Assembly (NCBI RefSeq): GCF_005048155.1
Contig: NZ_SUMB01000009.1
Location: 1 to 64,000, forward strand
Direction of reading: 5' to 3'
DNA from: Streptomyces piniterrae
GTDB lineage: Bacteria > Actinomycetota > Actinomycetes > Streptomycetales > Streptomycetaceae
DNA length: 64,000 nt
This document shows, piece by piece, positions 1-8,132 of the stretch (within the stretch, counting starts at the first letter, position 1; every line of letters starts with the position of its first letter). Made by a program: the position numbers and the translations under genes. The notes under the pieces were generated by a model. The model searched no databases and was not told the origin of the DNA. It saw nothing but the letters and a program-made list of their open reading frames with translations.

Positions 1-126
1 CTGCCCGTCGGCGCCGTCGTCGCCGGCCTCGTCGCCTCCCTGCGCGCACAAGGCGACGGCGGCCTCGACCACTCCGCCCTCCTGCGCGGCGTGGAACGCC
101 TCTCCGGAACCACCACCGAAAGCTGA
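1..126 (+). CDS. tartronate semialdehyde reductase family protein, C-terminal end (5' partial)
   Basis: The window opens inside a reading frame that runs to a TGA at 124-126. The last 41 residues read LPVGAVVAGLVASLRAQG followed by LDHSALL, the C-terminal helix and DHSAL motif of the beta-hydroxyacid dehydrogenase family, as in 2-hydroxy-3-oxopropionate (tartronate semialdehyde) reductase. That enzyme reduces tartronate semialdehyde, the product of glyoxylate carboligase, to glycerate. The next gene starts 4 bp later and resembles glyoxylate carboligase, which supports the call. Only the tail is visible, so hydroxyisobutyrate dehydrogenase-like relatives cannot be excluded. Confidence 0.6.
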   Translation: MPVGAVVAGLVASLRAQGDGGLDHSALLRGVERLSGTTTES

Positions 127-130
127 GTCC

Positions 131-1339
131 GTGGCGGCGCAGCGCGTGCCCGCCATACAGGCGGCCGTTCAGATCATGAAGGACGAGGGCGTCGATATCG
201 CCTTCGGCTGCCCCGGTGCCGCGCTCCTCCCGCTGTACGCGGCGATGGAGGAGGTCGGCGGTATCGAGCATCTGTCGGTGCCCCACGAAGAGGGTGCCGC
301 GCACATGGCTGACGGCTATGCCCGTACGAGCGGGAACGCGGGCGTCGCGGCGGTGGCCGCGGGTCCGGGCGCGGCGCGTCTGATCACCGGGCTGTACGCG
401 GCCCGGCAGGACGCCGTCCCGCTGGTGTGCATCACCGGCCGGGAGGGGTCCGGGCGACGGGCGTCCGGTGCGCTCCGCCAGGAGGCCGGGCGGCCGCCGG
501 ATCTGATCCGGCTCGCCGGTCCGGTCACCAAGCGGGCCGAGCGGATCGAGGATCCGGCGCGGATTCCGGGGGCCTTTCGCGAGGCGTTCCGGATCGCGCG
601 GGAGGGGCGTCCTGGGCCGGTGCTGATCGATGTCCCGGCGGATCTGGCCGCGGCGGAGATCGGGTACGAGGCCGGGCTGGTGCCCGCCTCCGGCTTCCGG
701 TCCTCGCAGGCCGGAACCGTACGGCCACCCGTCGCGGCGGACGAGGCGGCCCCGGCGGGCGGCCAGGTCGGAGCGGCTCGCTGGGTCCTCGACGAGATCA
801 AGGCGATCTTCGGCGCCGCGACGGGTGCGGGCACCGGCCCGTACCTCGTCACCAGCTCGACGGGCCCGTATGCCGGCGCGGTCGGGGAATCCCGCCGGCA
901 CCGGGTCCACGGCAGGACCGGCCCGCCGGGCTGGGAGCTGCCGGCCGCGGTCGGCGTACGCAAGGCCCTGGACTCCCGGGGCGAGCGGACGTCGGAGGTC
1001 ATCGCGGTCATCGACGGCCGGGGCTTCGCGTTCATGGCCGAGGAACTGGCGGTCGCCGCGCAGTATGGCGTGCCGTTCGTACTGATCATGCTCACCCAGA
1101 ACCACCGCGACGACGGCTTCGACGACTTCACGGACCGCGTGAAGCTCGTGGAGGCGTACGGCTGCGCCGGCCGTGATGTCGTCGACCCGGCGGAACTCCG
1201 CTCGGCGGTCGAGTGGGCCCGTAAGGAAGCCGTCTCCACGCGGCGGCCGGTCCTCGTAGAGGTCCGGGCCGAGTGCGCGGTGCCGGCTCCTGGCGGCCCG
1301 CCCCTCGGCTCACCGCGCGGGTCCGTCCTCGGGATCTAG
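131..1339 (+). CDS. shortened glyoxylate carboligase-like ThDP protein
   Basis: This 402-residue protein follows glyoxylate carboligase (Gcl) in its N-terminal PYR domain (residues 1-185; FGCPGAALLPLYAAM, HMADGYART, RPGPVLIDVPADLA). The C-terminal PP domain is recognisable from EELAVAAQYGVPF. The central domain of normal Gcl (about 590 aa) is cut to roughly 60 residues. Glu53 occupies the position where E. coli Gcl has Val51, restoring the usual ThDP-activating Glu. The cofactor motif GDG...N is degraded to IDGRGF...TQNH, so ThDP/Mg binding is doubtful. The GTG start lies 4 bp after the reductase stop, which implies co-transcription in a glyoxylate-to-glycerate operon. The protein may have altered catalysis or be a non-catalytic relative. 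Confidence 0.7.
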   Translation: MAAQRVPAIQAAVQIMKDEGVDIAFGCPGAALLPLYAAMEEVGGIEHLSVPHEEGAAHMADGYARTSGNAGVAAVAAGPGAARLITGLYAARQDAVPLVCITGREGSGRRASGALRQEAGRPPDLIRLAGPVTKRAERIEDPARIPGAFREAFRIAREGRPGPVLIDVPADLAAAEIGYEAGLVPASGFRSSQAGTVRPPVAADEAAPAGGQVGAARWVLDEIKAIFGAATGAGTGPYLVTSSTGPYAGAVGESRRHRVHGRTGPPGWELPAAVGVRKALDSRGERTSEVIAVIDGRGFAFMAEELAVAAQYGVPFVLIMLTQNHRDDGFDDFTDRVKLVEAYGCAGRDVVDPAELRSAVEWARKEAVSTRRPVLVEVRAECAVPAPGGPPLGSPRGSVLGI

Positions 1340-1449
1340 GTCTTCACCCGGATCCCGGAACCCCCGAGTTTCCGGGCGGCGGCTGCGCTGACACCTGTCC
1401 TGTCGCGCCCAGGCGCGGTCGCCGTCCGGAACACCACCCAGCTTTGTTT

Positions 1450-1490
1450 TCAACAAACTGTTGACGTTTGGTCGGAGCTGTTCTTACGCT
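1450..1490 (+). promoter_or_regulatory. catalase promoter with palindromic operator candidate
   Basis: A perfect inverted repeat TCAACA-AAC-TGTTGA spans 1450-1464. It overlaps a -35-like TTGACG at 1461-1466, which is followed after 18 bp by a -10-like TACGCT at 1485-1490. Catalase genes in Streptomyces are commonly controlled by Fur/PerR-type peroxide regulators. An operator over the -35 would give repression, but the regulator here is an inference. Confidence 0.5.
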
Positions 1491-1536
1491 CCGACATGCG
1501 GAAGCCAACTTCCGCGCTCTCGTACGGAAGGTCACC

Positions 1537-2994
1537 ATGTCGAAGCCCACGCTGACGACCGAGTCCGGCGCCCCGGTCGCCGACAACCAGAACTCCTCCA
1601 CCGCCGGCGTCGGCGGCCCGATCATCCTCCAGGACCAGCACCTGCTGGAGAAGCTCGCGCGCTTCAACCGCGAGCGCATCCCGGAGCGCGTCGTGCACGC
1701 CCGTGGCTCCGGCGCGTACGGCTACTTCGAGGTGACCGACGACGTCACCGGGTTCACCCGCGCCGACTTCCTGAGCACCGTCGGCAAGCGAACCGAGACG
1801 TTCCTCCGCTTCTCGACCGTCGCCGACAACCTCGGCGGCCCGGACGCGGCCCGCGACCCGCGCGGCTTCGCCCTGAAGTTCTACACCGAAGAGGGCAACT
1901 ACGACCTCGTCGGCAACAACACCCCGGTGTTCTTCATCAAGGACCCGATCAAGTTCCCCGACTTCATCCACTCGCAGAAGCGCGACCCGTTCACGGGCAA
2001 GCAGGAGCCGGACAACGTCTGGGACTTCTGGGCACACGCCCCCGAGGCCACCCACCAGATCACCTGGCTCATGGGCGACCGCGGCATCCCGGCCTCCTAC
2101 CGCCACATGAACGGCTACGGCTCGCACACCTACCAGTGGACGAACGCCCAGGGCGAGGCCTTCTTCGTCAAGTACCACTTCAAGACCAACCAGGGCATCC
2201 GCTGCCTGAGCAGCGAGCAGGGCGCCGAGCTGGCGGGCAAGGACCCCAACAGCCACCAGACCGACCTGCTGCAGTCCATCGAGCGGGGCGTGTACCCCTC
2301 CTGGACCCTGTACGTGCAGATCATGCCGGCGGCCGAGGCGGCGGACTACCGCTTCAACCCGTTCGACCTGACGAAGGTGTGGCCGCACAGCGACTACCCG
2401 CTCCAGCGCGTCGGCCGGCTGGTCCTGGACCGCAACCCGGACAACGTCTTCGCCGAGGTCGAGCAGTCCGCCTTCTCGCCGAACAACTTCGTGCCCGGCA
2501 TCGGCCCGTCCCCGGACAAGATGCTCCAGGGCCGGCTGTTCGCCTACGCCGACGCGCACCGCTACCGCCTGGGCGTCAACCACACCCAGCTGCCGGTGAA
2601 CGCCCCGAAGGCGACGAAGGCCAACAACTACGGCCGGGACGGCCTCATGGCGAGCAACGGCTACGACCGCTACGCCAAGAACTACGAGCCCAACTCGTAC
2701 AGCGGCCCGGTGCAGACGAACGAGCCGCTCTCCGCGCCGCTCGCCGTCTCCGGCTACGTCGGCACGCACGAGGCGCCGGCGCACTCCAAGGACGACGACT
2801 TCTTCCAGGCCGGTGAGCTCTACCGACTGATGTCCGAGGACGAGAAGAAGCGCCTGGTCGACAACATCGCCGGCGGCCTGTCCCAGGTCAGCCGCGACGA
2901 TGTGATCGAGAAGAACCTGGCCCACTTCCACGCTGCCGACCAGGACTACGGCAAGCGCGTCGAGGCCCGGGTCCGCGAGCTGCGCGAGGACTGA
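1537..2994 (+). CDS. katA: monofunctional haem catalase
   Basis: Small-subunit (clade 3 type) catalase of 485 residues, dismutating H2O2 to water and oxygen in the cytoplasm. The distal His54 lies in RVVHARGSGAYGYFEV, the distal Asn in VGNNTPVFFIKD, and the proximal haem Tyr in GRLFAYADAHRYRLG near residue 337. The ATG at 1537 is preceded by GGAAGG at a suitable distance and starts the usual MSKPTLTT leader. An in-frame upstream GTG at 1468 would put the promoter-proximal region inside the gene and is rejected. The gene is followed by a strong hairpin terminator, so it is probably a single-gene transcript downstream of the glyoxylate genes, giving peroxide protection. Confidence 0.96.
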   Translation: MSKPTLTTESGAPVADNQNSSTAGVGGPIILQDQHLLEKLARFNRERIPERVVHARGSGAYGYFEVTDDVTGFTRADFLSTVGKRTETFLRFSTVADNLGGPDAARDPRGFALKFYTEEGNYDLVGNNTPVFFIKDPIKFPDFIHSQKRDPFTGKQEPDNVWDFWAHAPEATHQITWLMGDRGIPASYRHMNGYGSHTYQWTNAQGEAFFVKYHFKTNQGIRCLSSEQGAELAGKDPNSHQTDLLQSIERGVYPSWTLYVQIMPAAEAADYRFNPFDLTKVWPHSDYPLQRVGRLVLDRNPDNVFAEVEQSAFSPNNFVPGIGPSPDKMLQGRLFAYADAHRYRLGVNHTQLPVNAPKATKANNYGRDGLMASNGYDRYAKNYEPNSYSGPVQTNEPLSAPLAVSGYVGTHEAPAHSKDDDFFQAGELYRLMSEDEKKRLVDNIAGGLSQVSRDDVIEKNLAHFHAADQDYGKRVEARVRELRED

Positions 2995-3016
2995 CGGGAG
3001 GTCAGCGCCTTGCGCG

Positions 3017-3059
3017 CCCGTACCGGCCGGCCCGTTGAGGGGTGGTCGGCCGGTACGGG
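3017..3059 (+). terminator. terminator hairpin after catalase gene
   Basis: A perfect 13-bp stem CCCGTACCGGCCG (3017-3029) pairs with 3047-3059 around a 17-nt loop, starting 22 bp after the catalase stop. There is no strong U-tract, as is usual in Streptomyces. Confidence 0.85.
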
Positions 3060-3521
3060 AGAGGTTGTGCGGAGCTCCGCGGTATCCGGGGAGAAACCAG
3101 TGCGGTGGAGTGCTCGTCCGATAGGGAAGGTCGAGCCTCTCCCCCGCCGCGGAGCCCGCCTCCTCCAGTAGTTCCATCCGCCCCTCTCCACGAGCTCCGT
3201 CCGGTGGTGCGATGTCCCGTCGCGCCCATCCCTCGCGCTGCCGGACGGGAACCACTCACGCAGGGCCCGGAATCCGTACGGTCACGGAATCCGGGCCCTG
3301 CGTGCGCCAGACCCGCGCGCCGGCGGTACCGGTGTGCGCCGCTCGTGTCCCCCGTGTGCGCCGCGTTGCGCCCCCGTATGCGCCGCGCTCCCCCGGTTTT
3401 CTCGCCCGACCTGCGGCTCGCGACGGAATTCGGCCCCCGTCGCCAGGTTTTGGAGAGATGCTGGACGACAGCAGCAGTGCCGTCCTGTCTGCCTCTGCCG
3501 ACCTACTGCCAGGAGCCGACC
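3060..3521. other. 460-bp intergenic region
   Basis: I see no gene with credible codon usage between the catalase terminator and the zinc-ribbon gene. The notable content is a second large hairpin at 3257-3304, listed separately. Confidence 0.6.
3257..3304 (+). terminator. large inverted repeat / bidirectional terminator
   Basis: A 21-bp stem with one mismatch (3257-3277 against 3284-3304) and a 6-nt loop. No gene in the immediate vicinity clearly needs it, so it may insulate the next gene from read-through or end a small untranslated transcript. Confidence 0.7.
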
Positions 3522-4262
3522 ATGGCCGACAGCGTGCCGGTGCGGTGCCCCACGTGCCGCCGCGAGAACGCCTTCACGCCGCCCACCTTTCCGTGCGCGT
3601 GCGGTGCCCCGCTGACCATGCCCGTGCTGCGCGGCGGGGTGCCGGTCGAGATAGTGCACCGCACCTGGCAGGCGTCCTGGGTGGCGGTGCGCTGCGAAGT
3701 CTGCGGCCGCCAGGACGAATGGCCGGCGCCGGAGTCCGGCTGTGCCTGCGGCACGGTCGTCCGCGTCCCCGTCGTGCCCGCGCCCAGTTCGCCGCCGCCG
3801 AGCTTCCCGTCCCTCGGGCCGCGCGGCAAGTCCCGGCCGGTGCCGGCCATGGGCGCGCCGCCCACCGTGCTGCGGCCCGCGTTCCGCCCGGTCACCATCC
3901 GTACCGCCCGCGACTGCGTCACCGCCGCCGCGCAGTATCTGAAGTGGCTGGGCTACACCGATGTCGCCCGGACCCAGGAGCGGACCGCCTCCGGCGTGGA
4001 TCTGCGCGGCACCGGGGTGGTTGCCCAGGTCGACCCCACCACCCGGTCGACCAAACTCCGCGAGGTCGAGTGCGTCTGGCTCAACGGCCTCAACGAATCC
4101 GCCATCGCGGTCTTCTTCTCCCTCGCCGGCTACGCCCGCGACGCCCGCTCCCGCGCCGACGAGCTGCACATACCGCTGTTCGTCATGGACCTCACCGGCA
4201 CCCCGCAGCCGGTCAACGACCCCGCCGACGAACTGATCAAGTACGGCGCGCAGAAGCGGTGA
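3522..4262 (+). CDS. zinc-ribbon protein with restriction-endonuclease-like C-terminus
   Basis: This 246-residue protein begins at an ATG with AGGAG 6 bp upstream. Residues 1-85 hold two zinc-ribbon-like units (CPTC...CACG and CEVC...CACG). A Pro/Ser-rich linker (about 88-125) follows. The C-terminal 110 residues (YLKWLGYTDV...SGVDLRGTGVVAQVD) resemble the Mrr/restriction-endonuclease-like fold, where an Asp and a Q-x-D/K pair after a beta strand form the metal site; the usual catalytic Lys is not obvious. Function is unknown. It might be a nuclease-derived DNA-binding protein. It stands alone, flanked by an isolated hairpin upstream and a GNAT gene downstream. Confidence 0.75.
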   Translation: MADSVPVRCPTCRRENAFTPPTFPCACGAPLTMPVLRGGVPVEIVHRTWQASWVAVRCEVCGRQDEWPAPESGCACGTVVRVPVVPAPSSPPPSFPSLGPRGKSRPVPAMGAPPTVLRPAFRPVTIRTARDCVTAAAQYLKWLGYTDVARTQERTASGVDLRGTGVVAQVDPTTRSTKLREVECVWLNGLNESAIAVFFSLAGYARDARSRADELHIPLFVMDLTGTPQPVNDPADELIKYGAQKR

Positions 4263-4420
4263 CGCGGGGCGGCGCGCTGCGCTGAGCGCGCTCTGGCCGG
4301 GGCGGACACGGCGGTGCTACGGGCGCTCCGCACCCCGTCGCGCGAGCCATGCCTGGACGGCGCCGCGGCCGCCGGCCAAAACCAGTCGCCGTTCGGAGCG
4401 GAACCGGCGACACTGACCGG

Positions 4421-4933
4421 ATGATCATCCATGCCCCGTCCCTCGCCGAACTGCCCGCGCTGCGCGGCATCGAGCGGGCCGCCGGAGAGCCCTTCCGCGC
4501 CCTCGGGATGGCGGCGATCGCGGACGACGAGCCGCCCTCGACGGCCGAGTTGACGCGATATCAGCGGGTCGGCCGGGCACTGGCCGCGTACGACACCGAG
4601 GACGGGTCCGGGCAGCCGGTCGGATATCTGCTGTGGGAACCGGTCGACGGATGCGCCCATGTCGAGCAGGTTTCGGTACACCCCGACCACGCCCACCGCG
4701 GCATCGGCCGGGCCCTCATCGACCGCGCGGGCCAGGACAGCGGGCTGGGGGCGCTGACCCTGACCACCTTCACCGACGTGCCGTGGAACGCGCCGTACTA
4801 CGCCCGGATCGGCTTCCGGGTGCTCGGCGACGGGGAACTCACCCCCGGGCTGCGGGCCATCCGTGCCCGGGAGGCGGCGCTGGGCCTGGACCGGTGGCCG
4901 CGGGTCTGTATGCGGCGTGGCGTGGCGCGGTGA
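4421..4933 (+). CDS. GNAT family N-acetyltransferase
   Basis: 170 residues with the acetyl-CoA-binding motif A, VEQVSVHPDHAHRGIGRAL, followed by motif B FTDVPWNAPYYARIGFRVLG. It transfers an acyl group from acetyl-CoA to an unidentified amine. The ATG at 4421 is chosen because residues from here match the family; an in-frame ATG at 4349 would add an Arg-rich tail of poor coding quality. No clear ribosome-binding site precedes 4421. Confidence 0.9.
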   Translation: MIIHAPSLAELPALRGIERAAGEPFRALGMAAIADDEPPSTAELTRYQRVGRALAAYDTEDGSGQPVGYLLWEPVDGCAHVEQVSVHPDHAHRGIGRALIDRAGQDSGLGALTLTTFTDVPWNAPYYARIGFRVLGDGELTPGLRAIRAREAALGLDRWPRVCMRRGVAR

Positions 4934-5064
4934 CGGACGCCTCGTGACGGCGGTGTCCCGCCCCGTGGCCACCGGCGTGTTCCCTGCCAGCCGTTTCGTC
5001 GACACCCCCGTCGCCACATGACGGACAGTCAGGTCAAGCAACTCCCGCGCGCCATAATGAACAG

Positions 5065-5439
5065 ATGATCGACGCGAACGCCCTGCGGTCCGCCTGCCTG
5101 GAGTTCAACGGCGCGACCGAGGAATTCCCCTTCCCCCGCCACCCCGACGTGTCGACCTTCAAGGTCGGCGGCAAGATCTTCGCGCTGACGACGCTGGAGG
5201 CAGTGCCACTCACCGTGAGCCTCAAATGCGATCCCGAGTTGGCCGAGCGGCTGCGTGCCGCGCACCCGGAGGTGGTGCCCGGCTACCACCTCAACAAGCG
5301 GCACTGGAACACCGTTTCCCTGGACGGCGACCTTCCGGACCAGCTGATCCTGGACATGATCGAGGACTCCTACGACCTCGTCGTCGCCTCGCTCCCGCGC
5401 GCCCAGCGCCTCCTCCTCGACTGGCCGGGAGAGCGCTGA
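5065..5439 (+). CDS. MmcQ/YjbR (DUF419) family protein
   Basis: The 124-residue sequence matches the MmcQ/YjbR family (CyaY-like fold, sometimes called DNA-binding): FPFPRHPDVSTFKVGGKIFA, then LTVSLKCDPELAERLR, VVPGYHLNKRHWNTV and DLIxDSYDLVVASLP-like segments. Its biochemical role is not established. A CATAAT hexamer ends 6 bp before the ATG and no Shine-Dalgarno is visible, which suggests a leaderless transcript. Confidence 0.9.
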   Translation: MIDANALRSACLEFNGATEEFPFPRHPDVSTFKVGGKIFALTTLEAVPLTVSLKCDPELAERLRAAHPEVVPGYHLNKRHWNTVSLDGDLPDQLILDMIEDSYDLVVASLPRAQRLLLDWPGER

Positions 5440-5470
5440 CCGGCCCGAACTCCCCCCGGCTCGCCGCCGC

Positions 5471-5507
5471 TTGACCTCTCTAGACCGGTCGGTTTAGTGT
5501 TCGGGGC
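5471..5507 (+). promoter_or_regulatory. TetR-gene promoter and self-operator
   Basis: TTGACC (5471-5476) and a -10-like TTTAGT (5493-5498) lie just upstream of the ATG at 5508, so the transcript is probably leaderless. Between them sits the palindrome GACCGGTC inside tctAGACCGGTCGGTtta. This type of site is used by LmrA/YxaF-like TetR repressors, so autorepression is likely. Confidence 0.65.
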
Positions 5508-6095
5508 ATGGCGCAATCACGCGGAGAAACCCGCGCCCGGATCCTGCGCACCGCCGCCGATCTCTTTCAGCGGCAGGGCTATGGCGCGACGGGCCTCACT
5601 CAGGTTCTGACCGAGAGCGGAGCCCCCAAGGGCTCGCTGTATTTCCACTTCCCGCAGGGGAAGGAGCAGTTGGCCGCGGAGGCGATGGCACAGGCCGGCG
5701 CCGAGATGGGCGAGCGGATGGCCGCGGCACTGGCTGGGGCGGCCGGTCCGGCCGATGCGATCACCGCGCTCGGCGCGCTGCTGGCCCAGGGGCTGGAGAA
5801 CTCCGACTACCGCGACGGCTGCCCGGTCGCGACCGTCGCACTGGAGGAGGCCGGGGACGCGGGGCCGATCCACGACGCCTGCCAAGGGACCTACGAACTC
5901 TGGCTACTGGGGCTGACCGAGCGGCTGCGCGGCTGGGGCATGGCCGAACAGGAGGCCAGGGAACTGGCCGATCTGGCGATGTCCTCCCTGCAAGGGGCGT
6001 TGCTGCTGGCGCGGGTACGCCGCGACTCCACCGTTGTCCATTCGGTCGCCCGCCGCATCGGCGCGATCGCCGCACAGGAAGCCGGCCAGAAATGA
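5508..6095 (+). CDS. TetR/AcrR family regulator (LmrA/YxaF-like)
   Basis: 195 residues. The N-terminal helix-turn-helix (residues 8-55: TRARILRTAADLFQRQGYGA, then GAPKGSLYFHFPQGKEQL) and the ligand domain with YRDGCPVATVALE are typical of the LmrA/YxaF subgroup. It probably represses its own operon through the palindrome overlapping the promoter. Its stop overlaps the start of the metallo-hydrolase gene in an ATGA junction, so the hydrolase is very likely its regulatory target and translationally coupled. Confidence 0.94.
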   Translation: MAQSRGETRARILRTAADLFQRQGYGATGLTQVLTESGAPKGSLYFHFPQGKEQLAAEAMAQAGAEMGERMAAALAGAAGPADAITALGALLAQGLENSDYRDGCPVATVALEEAGDAGPIHDACQGTYELWLLGLTERLRGWGMAEQEARELADLAMSSLQGALLLARVRRDSTVVHSVARRIGAIAAQEAGQK

Positions 6096-6907
6096 TCCAC
6101 CACCTCAACTGCGGTTCCATGATGAAGCTCGACGCCACCTACGACGGGCCGCCGCCGCTGAACGCCGTCTGCCACTGCCTGCTGGTGGAGACGGAGCGGG
6201 ACGGGCTGGTGCTGATCGAGACCGGGCTCGGTACGGACGACGTGCAACGGCCGCAGGACTCCCTCGCCCCGGAGTGGGTGGAGCTGGCCCAGCCCGAACT
6301 GCGGCCCGCCGAGACGGCCCTGCGGCAGATCGAGCAGCTGGGTTACACGGCCTCGGACGTACGGCATATCGCGTTGACCCATCTGGACGTGGACCACTGC
6401 GGCGGGCTCCCGGACTTCCCCGAGGCACGGGTGCATGTCATGGAGGCCGAGCTGCAGGCCGCACTGAAGGAGGCGCCCAGCCGCCGCTACCGCCCCGCGC
6501 ACTGGGCGCACGGCCCGCGCTGGGAGACCTACCCGCCGGACGGCACGGGCGACGAGTGGGCCGGCTTCGCCGGAGTACGCCAACTCACCGGCGTACAGGC
6601 CGACTTGCGCCTGGTTCCGCTGGGCGGCCACAGCGCCGGGCACGCCGGAATCACGGTCCGGGACGGCGAGCAGTGGCTGCTGCACGCGGGGGACGCGTAC
6701 TTCTACCACCAGGAGATCGCCGTCGACGCTGCGCACTCGCATCCGCTGCTGGACGTCGTCCAGTTGAGCGCCCAAGTGGACGAGAGTCTGCGGATCGCCA
6801 ACCAGGCGCGGCTGCGGGAGGCCGCCACGGGCGGCGCCGGCGAGGAGCGGATCAGGGTGCTCAACGCCCACGACCCCTGGACCTACCGCAGCTTCACCGG
6901 TGCCTGA
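6092..6907 (+). CDS. MBL-fold metallo-hydrolase (lactonase-like)
   Basis: 271 residues of the metallo-beta-lactamase fold, in the group that includes N-acyl-homoserine lactonases. The metal motif is TH97-L-D99-V-D101-H102-CGG, so the second His of the canonical HxHxDH is replaced by Asp, as in a known sub-branch. Further ligands are in GGHSAGHAG and LLHAGDAYF, with a C-terminal LNAHDPW. Substrate is unknown; a lactone or ester of a small molecule is plausible. It is coupled to the upstream TetR gene by a 4-bp ATGA overlap, so expression is probably induced by the TetR ligand, perhaps its own substrate. Confidence 0.9.
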   Translation: MIHHLNCGSMMKLDATYDGPPPLNAVCHCLLVETERDGLVLIETGLGTDDVQRPQDSLAPEWVELAQPELRPAETALRQIEQLGYTASDVRHIALTHLDVDHCGGLPDFPEARVHVMEAELQAALKEAPSRRYRPAHWAHGPRWETYPPDGTGDEWAGFAGVRQLTGVQADLRLVPLGGHSAGHAGITVRDGEQWLLHAGDAYFYHQEIAVDAAHSHPLLDVVQLSAQVDESLRIANQARLREAATGGAGEERIRVLNAHDPWTYRSFTGA

Positions 6908-6934
6908 GGAGCCACCGCGCGCCGGCCGCCGCAC

Positions 6935-7972
6935 TCAGCCGGTCTTGAGTCCCAGGCCGTAGAAGGTGACGTGGTACGGGCCCAGGTACTCGGCCTCACC
7001 GCCGAGTACCAGGTCGGCGGGCGTCGCCACGCCCACCGCACGGGCGCTCGCCACCAGCATCTCGGCGAGCGCCCGGCCCGACGGCTCACCGGGGCCGCCG
7101 GCGTCGAACCGCCACCGCGGGTCGTCGTCCTCCGGCCACGCCGACCGAGTCGCGGGGTGCTCGGCGACGGTCCCCCACCCCAGGGCCGCCCCGTCGATGT
7201 CCTCATCGAAGCAGCAGAGCGAGAGCCGCTCGCCGCAGTTCACACCGAAGAGGATCGGGGCGCCGCCCTTGGCCAGTTGCCCGTAGAACGGCATCGACAC
7301 GGACGTGCCGAGCGCGGCCATCTCGGCCGGCAGGGTGTCCAGGAAGTCGGCGAGCGCGCCGGTCACCGTCTCCCAGCTGCGCGCATACCAGCCGCCGGGG
7401 AAGCCGAGGCCGACGTTGGACGTGTCGTTGCGGCTGCCGAAGAAGCCGGTGATGGAGTACTCCTCGCCGACGCCCTGGCGCCAGAAGCAGTTCTCCACCG
7501 GGTCGCTGGGCTGCAGGATCAGCTCGGGGCCGGTCCTGCCGGCGCGCAGCTCCAGCATGCTGGGCCGGTCGCGCCAGCGCAGGTACGGGCTCCCCCACAG
7601 CTGCCCGGAGTCGTAGAACGGCCCGACATCGCCGTAGACACCGATGACGGACGCCTCGCCCAGCGCGGCGGTCAGCTCCTCCCGCGCCGCCCGGAAAGCG
7701 GCCGCCTGACTGGCCGCGTCCGGCTCCGCGGGCCCCACCGGCACGGCGAGTTCGACATACGCCTCGCCGCCGGCGTAGCGCTGCTCCATCGAGCCGACCG
7801 GACGCAGCCGCGCCTCTCCCGTGGCCCGCCCGGTGCCGATGACCGGCCCCGCGGCGGTGTCCGTCCAGCTCCAGCCGAGCCCGGCGACCAGCGCCCGCGC
7901 CCCGTCCTGCGACCAGCCGCCGGCGTCCGAGCCGATGAGCCGGCCGGCCAGCTCCGCGATCGTCTCAGCCAT
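6935..7972 (-). CDS. conserved actinobacterial protein of unknown function
   Basis: This 345-residue acidic protein has no motif I recognise. It starts MAETIAELAGRLIG at ATG 7972; longer in-frame extensions run into the divergent Nudix gene and are rejected. The sequence has the composition of a folded soluble protein, with segments such as VIGVYGDVGPFYDSG, YSITGFFGS and FYGQLAKGGAPILFG. It lacks a signal peptide or membrane segment. It is convergent with the metallo-hydrolase gene (27-bp gap) and divergent from the Nudix gene. Confidence 0.8.
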   Translation of the reverse strand: MAETIAELAGRLIGSDAGGWSQDGARALVAGLGWSWTDTAAGPVIGTGRATGEARLRPVGSMEQRYAGGEAYVELAVPVGPAEPDAASQAAAFRAAREELTAALGEASVIGVYGDVGPFYDSGQLWGSPYLRWRDRPSMLELRAGRTGPELILQPSDPVENCFWRQGVGEEYSITGFFGSRNDTSNVGLGFPGGWYARSWETVTGALADFLDTLPAEMAALGTSVSMPFYGQLAKGGAPILFGVNCGERLSLCCFDEDIDGAALGWGTVAEHPATRSAWPEDDDPRWRFDAGGPGEPSGRALAEMLVASARAVGVATPADLVLGGEAEYLGPYHVTFYGLGLKTG

Positions 7973-8132
7973 TGCGTCCCCCGCTTCCTGCCGGGCGCTT
8001 CCCCGCCCGGCCTTTCCCGGCCAGGCGTTTCCCGGCCGATCGTCCACCGCCTTCCATCCTGCCTTGCGGGTCTGACAATCGAGCCCGCCGCCCCGCCGCC
8101 GCTGCGCCGGAGCGGCGGCGTACGCTGCCTCG

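Noticed and set aside
1450..3255. 601-codon open frame on the minus strand across the catalase gene
   Set aside because: Shadow of the catalase gene caused by high GC at third positions; no family motif.
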